From positions 62,001 through 126,000 of the forward strand of contig QBZW01000004.1 of assembly GCA_003282205.1 (NCBI GenBank): a stretch of DNA of 64,000 bases, given 5' to 3'. The notes under the pieces were generated by a model. That model worked only from the letters and a program-made list of their open reading frames with translations, ran no database searches and was not told the DNA's origin. Positions 62,533 to 64,000 of this stretch are shown piece by piece. Within the stretch, counting starts at the first letter, position 1. The number at the start of each line of letters is the position of its first letter. The position numbers were made by a program, and so were the translations under genes. The DNA is from Pelagibacteraceae bacterium AG-337-G04. GTDB taxonomy: Bacteria > Pseudomonadota > Alphaproteobacteria > Pelagibacterales > Pelagibacteraceae.

Positions 62533-63793
62533 TTTTATTTTCTAATATTAAGTCTAAAAATAATGCGGCGGTCCAAGAAAAATTGGTTGCACCAAACCCT
62601 TTACCGGTTTTGCAACTAAAGTATTCATTAAACCCTTTTTGCTTTACTAAATTAATAGTTTTTCTTTTTATTTGTTTAGCAAATTTAATATTCTTATTTT
62701 TTAATCCTTGATATATTATCCAATTACAATTAATCCATACTGGACCTCTCCAATATCTTTTCTCTTCAAATTTTTGGTGATTAGATTTTACACTTGATAA
62801 TAAATATTTTTCTTTAAAACTGTGTTTTTTTAAGTTTTTAATGATTTGGTTATTTAATACTTTGTTTTTTAAATCTGCAAATAAAATAAAATAATGAGTA
62901 ATTGATGGAATGTTTATTTTTTTTTTATTTCTTAAATCGAGGTTGAAAAATATATTTTTTTTCTGATTATATAATTTTACAATTTTATTTTCAGATCTTG
63001 ATATATAAGACTCTAATTCAGTACTTTCCAAATTGAATATATTTAACAATTTAAGTAGATCTTTATTTGCACGTAAAAATATAGAGTTAAAACCTACATC
63101 AACCACATTGAATAACGACGCTTTATAAAGTTTTTTTGGATTATAATTATTTTTTCTCAAATGATTTTTGATAGTCACGTATCTATCATAATCAATATCT
63201 AATGGTCTATATTCAGGATTAACAACTTTGTTATCTCCCCTTTTGTATTTAAGATTTTTTGGGACCTTTACTTTACTCAAAGGGTGATCCCACAATGGTG
63301 AATTATCGTAGCCACTTTCCCAAGGGTGCAAAATTGAGACTAATCCTGTATTATTTGGGTCTCTAAATTTAATAATCCATTTGTGGTATTTAAATATTCC
63401 CTTAATTATTTTTTTAATTTCGGCTTTATCTTTTTTATTAATTCTTTTTTTATCTAAAATTATTTTTAAAATTATTGCAAGAATTGGTGGTTGAGTAATA
63501 CCAGATGAATGTATTTTATTTCCACAAGCCCATACAGAATGATTTGGATAATAATTGGTATTTAAATCGTGAAACAAAATATGGGGTATCATTCCATCTT
63601 TCCATTGACCTCTTATTAATGTCTTTATTTCTTCTAGAGCGTATTTAAATTTAAAATGCGAATATCCTAAAGCAATGAAACCTGAGTCCCAATTCCACTG
63701 TGCTGGGTACAATTTGTTATTGGTTGGTAATGTATAACCTTTTTTTTTATTCCCTAATAAGACTTTCTTAGCTAATTTGATATAATCTTCCAC
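62525..63793 (-). CDS. GH63-like glycosidase (glucosyl-/mannosylglycerate hydrolase type)
   Basis: 422 residues with a GTG start overlapping the stop of the permease gene (TAGTG). (Alpha/alpha)6-barrel landmarks of GH63 MGH-type enzymes are visible: YPAQWNWDSGFIALGYSHF, LIRGQWKDGMIPHILFHD, SGITQPPILAI, SILHPWESGYDNSP and RYWRGPVWINCNWIIYQGL. Such enzymes hydrolyse glucosylglycerate or mannosylglycerate, compatible solutes of marine microbes. Position next to a sugar-type ABC permease suggests uptake and hydrolysis of such a solute. Other GH63 substrates are possible. Confidence 0.75.
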   Translation of the reverse strand: MEDYIKLAKKVLLGNKKKGYTLPTNNKLYPAQWNWDSGFIALGYSHFKFKYALEEIKTLIRGQWKDGMIPHILFHDLNTNYYPNHSVWACGNKIHSSGITQPPILAIILKIILDKKRINKKDKAEIKKIIKGIFKYHKWIIKFRDPNNTGLVSILHPWESGYDNSPLWDHPLSKVKVPKNLKYKRGDNKVVNPEYRPLDIDYDRYVTIKNHLRKNNYNPKKLYKASLFNVVDVGFNSIFLRANKDLLKLLNIFNLESTELESYISRSENKIVKLYNQKKNIFFNLDLRNKKKINIPSITHYFILFADLKNKVLNNQIIKNLKKHSFKEKYLLSSVKSNHQKFEEKRYWRGPVWINCNWIIYQGLKNKNIKFAKQIKRKTINLVKQKGFNEYFSCKTGKGFGATNFSWTAALFLDLILENKNE

Positions 63794-64000
63794 TAACCTT
63801 TTACACTTCCTGCGGTAAGACCACTAACTAAATATTTTTCAAAGTATACAAAAATTAATAATACTGGTATTGTTACAACCACCGACCCAGCCATTAGATA
63901 TTGTCTTGGTGTTTCGGCATCTCCACTAAGATATTGTATTGCCCTTGATAGGGTAAATGAGTTTGGATTATCCAAGAACATCAAAGAAAATAAAAACTCA
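63793..64000 (-). CDS. Carbohydrate ABC transporter permease (MalG-type), C-terminal fragment
   Basis: The frame is open to the right edge of the window (reading EFLFSLMFLDNPNSFTLSRA); the true start lies outside. The last 69 residues show a terminal transmembrane segment and the conserved C-terminal motif FEKYLVSGLTAGSVKG, typical of MalG/UgpE-family sugar permeases. It is translationally coupled to the GH63-like glycosidase, so the imported substrate is probably the glycoside it hydrolyses. Confidence 0.8.
   Translation of the reverse strand, partial: EFLFSLMFLDNPNSFTLSRAIQYLSGDAETPRQYLMAGSVVVTIPVLLIFVYFEKYLVSGLTAGSVKG

Overview
The window is very AT-rich and densely packed: most gaps are under 30 bp, many stops overlap the next start (TAATG, TGATG or TAGTG), no gap exceeds 300 bp, and there is no rRNA, tRNA, CRISPR array or insertion sequence. 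Together with the gene content (betaine, sarcosine and DMSP metabolism, FbpABC iron uptake, ETF-linked dehydrogenases, tiny intergenic spaces) this points to a streamlined marine alphaproteobacterium, most likely SAR11 (Pelagibacterales) or a similar AT-rich lineage such as HIMB59/AEGEAN-169. That assignment is inference from style and content.

Layout. 1-1.3 kb: end of a sugar isomerase/epimerase gene and a Gfo/Idh/MocA oxidoreductase. 1.4-7.8 kb (minus): TldD/PmbA protease pair, TPR protein, periplasmic histidine phosphatase, aminotransferase, NAD-binding protein and SOUL protein. 7.9-11 kb: a haloacetate dehalogenase-like hydrolase diverging from guaC and a tartrate/D-malate-type dehydrogenase. 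11-19.2 kb (minus): ferric iron uptake genes fbpA-fbpB-fbpC behind a near-ideal Fur-type palindrome, followed without a break by a dimethylglycine/sarcosine dehydrogenase paralogue, a TauD-type dioxygenase and an AEC carrier. 19.3-23.3 kb: folE-acuI-lysR (minus) and hisI-oxygenase-DUF2237 (plus).

23.3-40.5 kb is a 17-kb same-strand block read from 40.5 kb downwards: BHMT, a dimethylglycine dehydrogenase paralogue, an arginine:glycine-type amidinotransferase, a METTL27-like methyltransferase, a Rieske oxygenase, a SET protein, a DddP-type DMSP lyase, a kinase/nucleotidyltransferase pair, a crotonase-fold protein, several small genes, a second dehydrogenase paralogue, etfB, etfA and ETF-ubiquinone oxidoreductase. 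Diverging from it (40.8-45.5 kb, plus) are a glycine-betaine-type ABC binding protein and permease, a MetF-like protein, a DmdA-related folate-dependent methyltransferase and a Yip1-family membrane protein. 45.5-48.9 kb (minus) is a little-understood operon: a divergent M19 dipeptidase homologue, a 551-residue unknown protein, DUF3726 and an unlisted 55-residue double-CxxC protein. 49-53.7 kb holds purE-purK, an SRAP protein, a GNAT, a hypothetical protein and a BT1-family folate/biopterin transporter. 53.7-60.6 kb holds soxBDAG (heterotetrameric sarcosine oxidase) diverging from fhs. 60.6-64 kb (minus) is a sugar-type ABC permease (partial), a GH63-like glycosidase, an iron alcohol dehydrogenase and a class I glutamine amidotransferase.

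How it fits together (inference). Imported betaine-type compounds would lose a methyl group to homocysteine (BHMT) or to folate (DmdA-related protein). Dimethylglycine and sarcosine would then be oxidised by FAD-GcvT dehydrogenases, with electrons passed through EtfAB and ETF-QO to ubiquinone, and by SoxBDAG. One-carbon units loaded on tetrahydrofolate could be processed by MetF-like and Fhs enzymes. DddP and AcuI suggest parallel DMSP cleavage and acryloyl-CoA disposal. The least understood parts are the DmdA-related/MetF-like/betaine-transport cluster, the M19-unknown-DUF3726-CxxC operon, and the kinase-nucleotidyltransferase pair.
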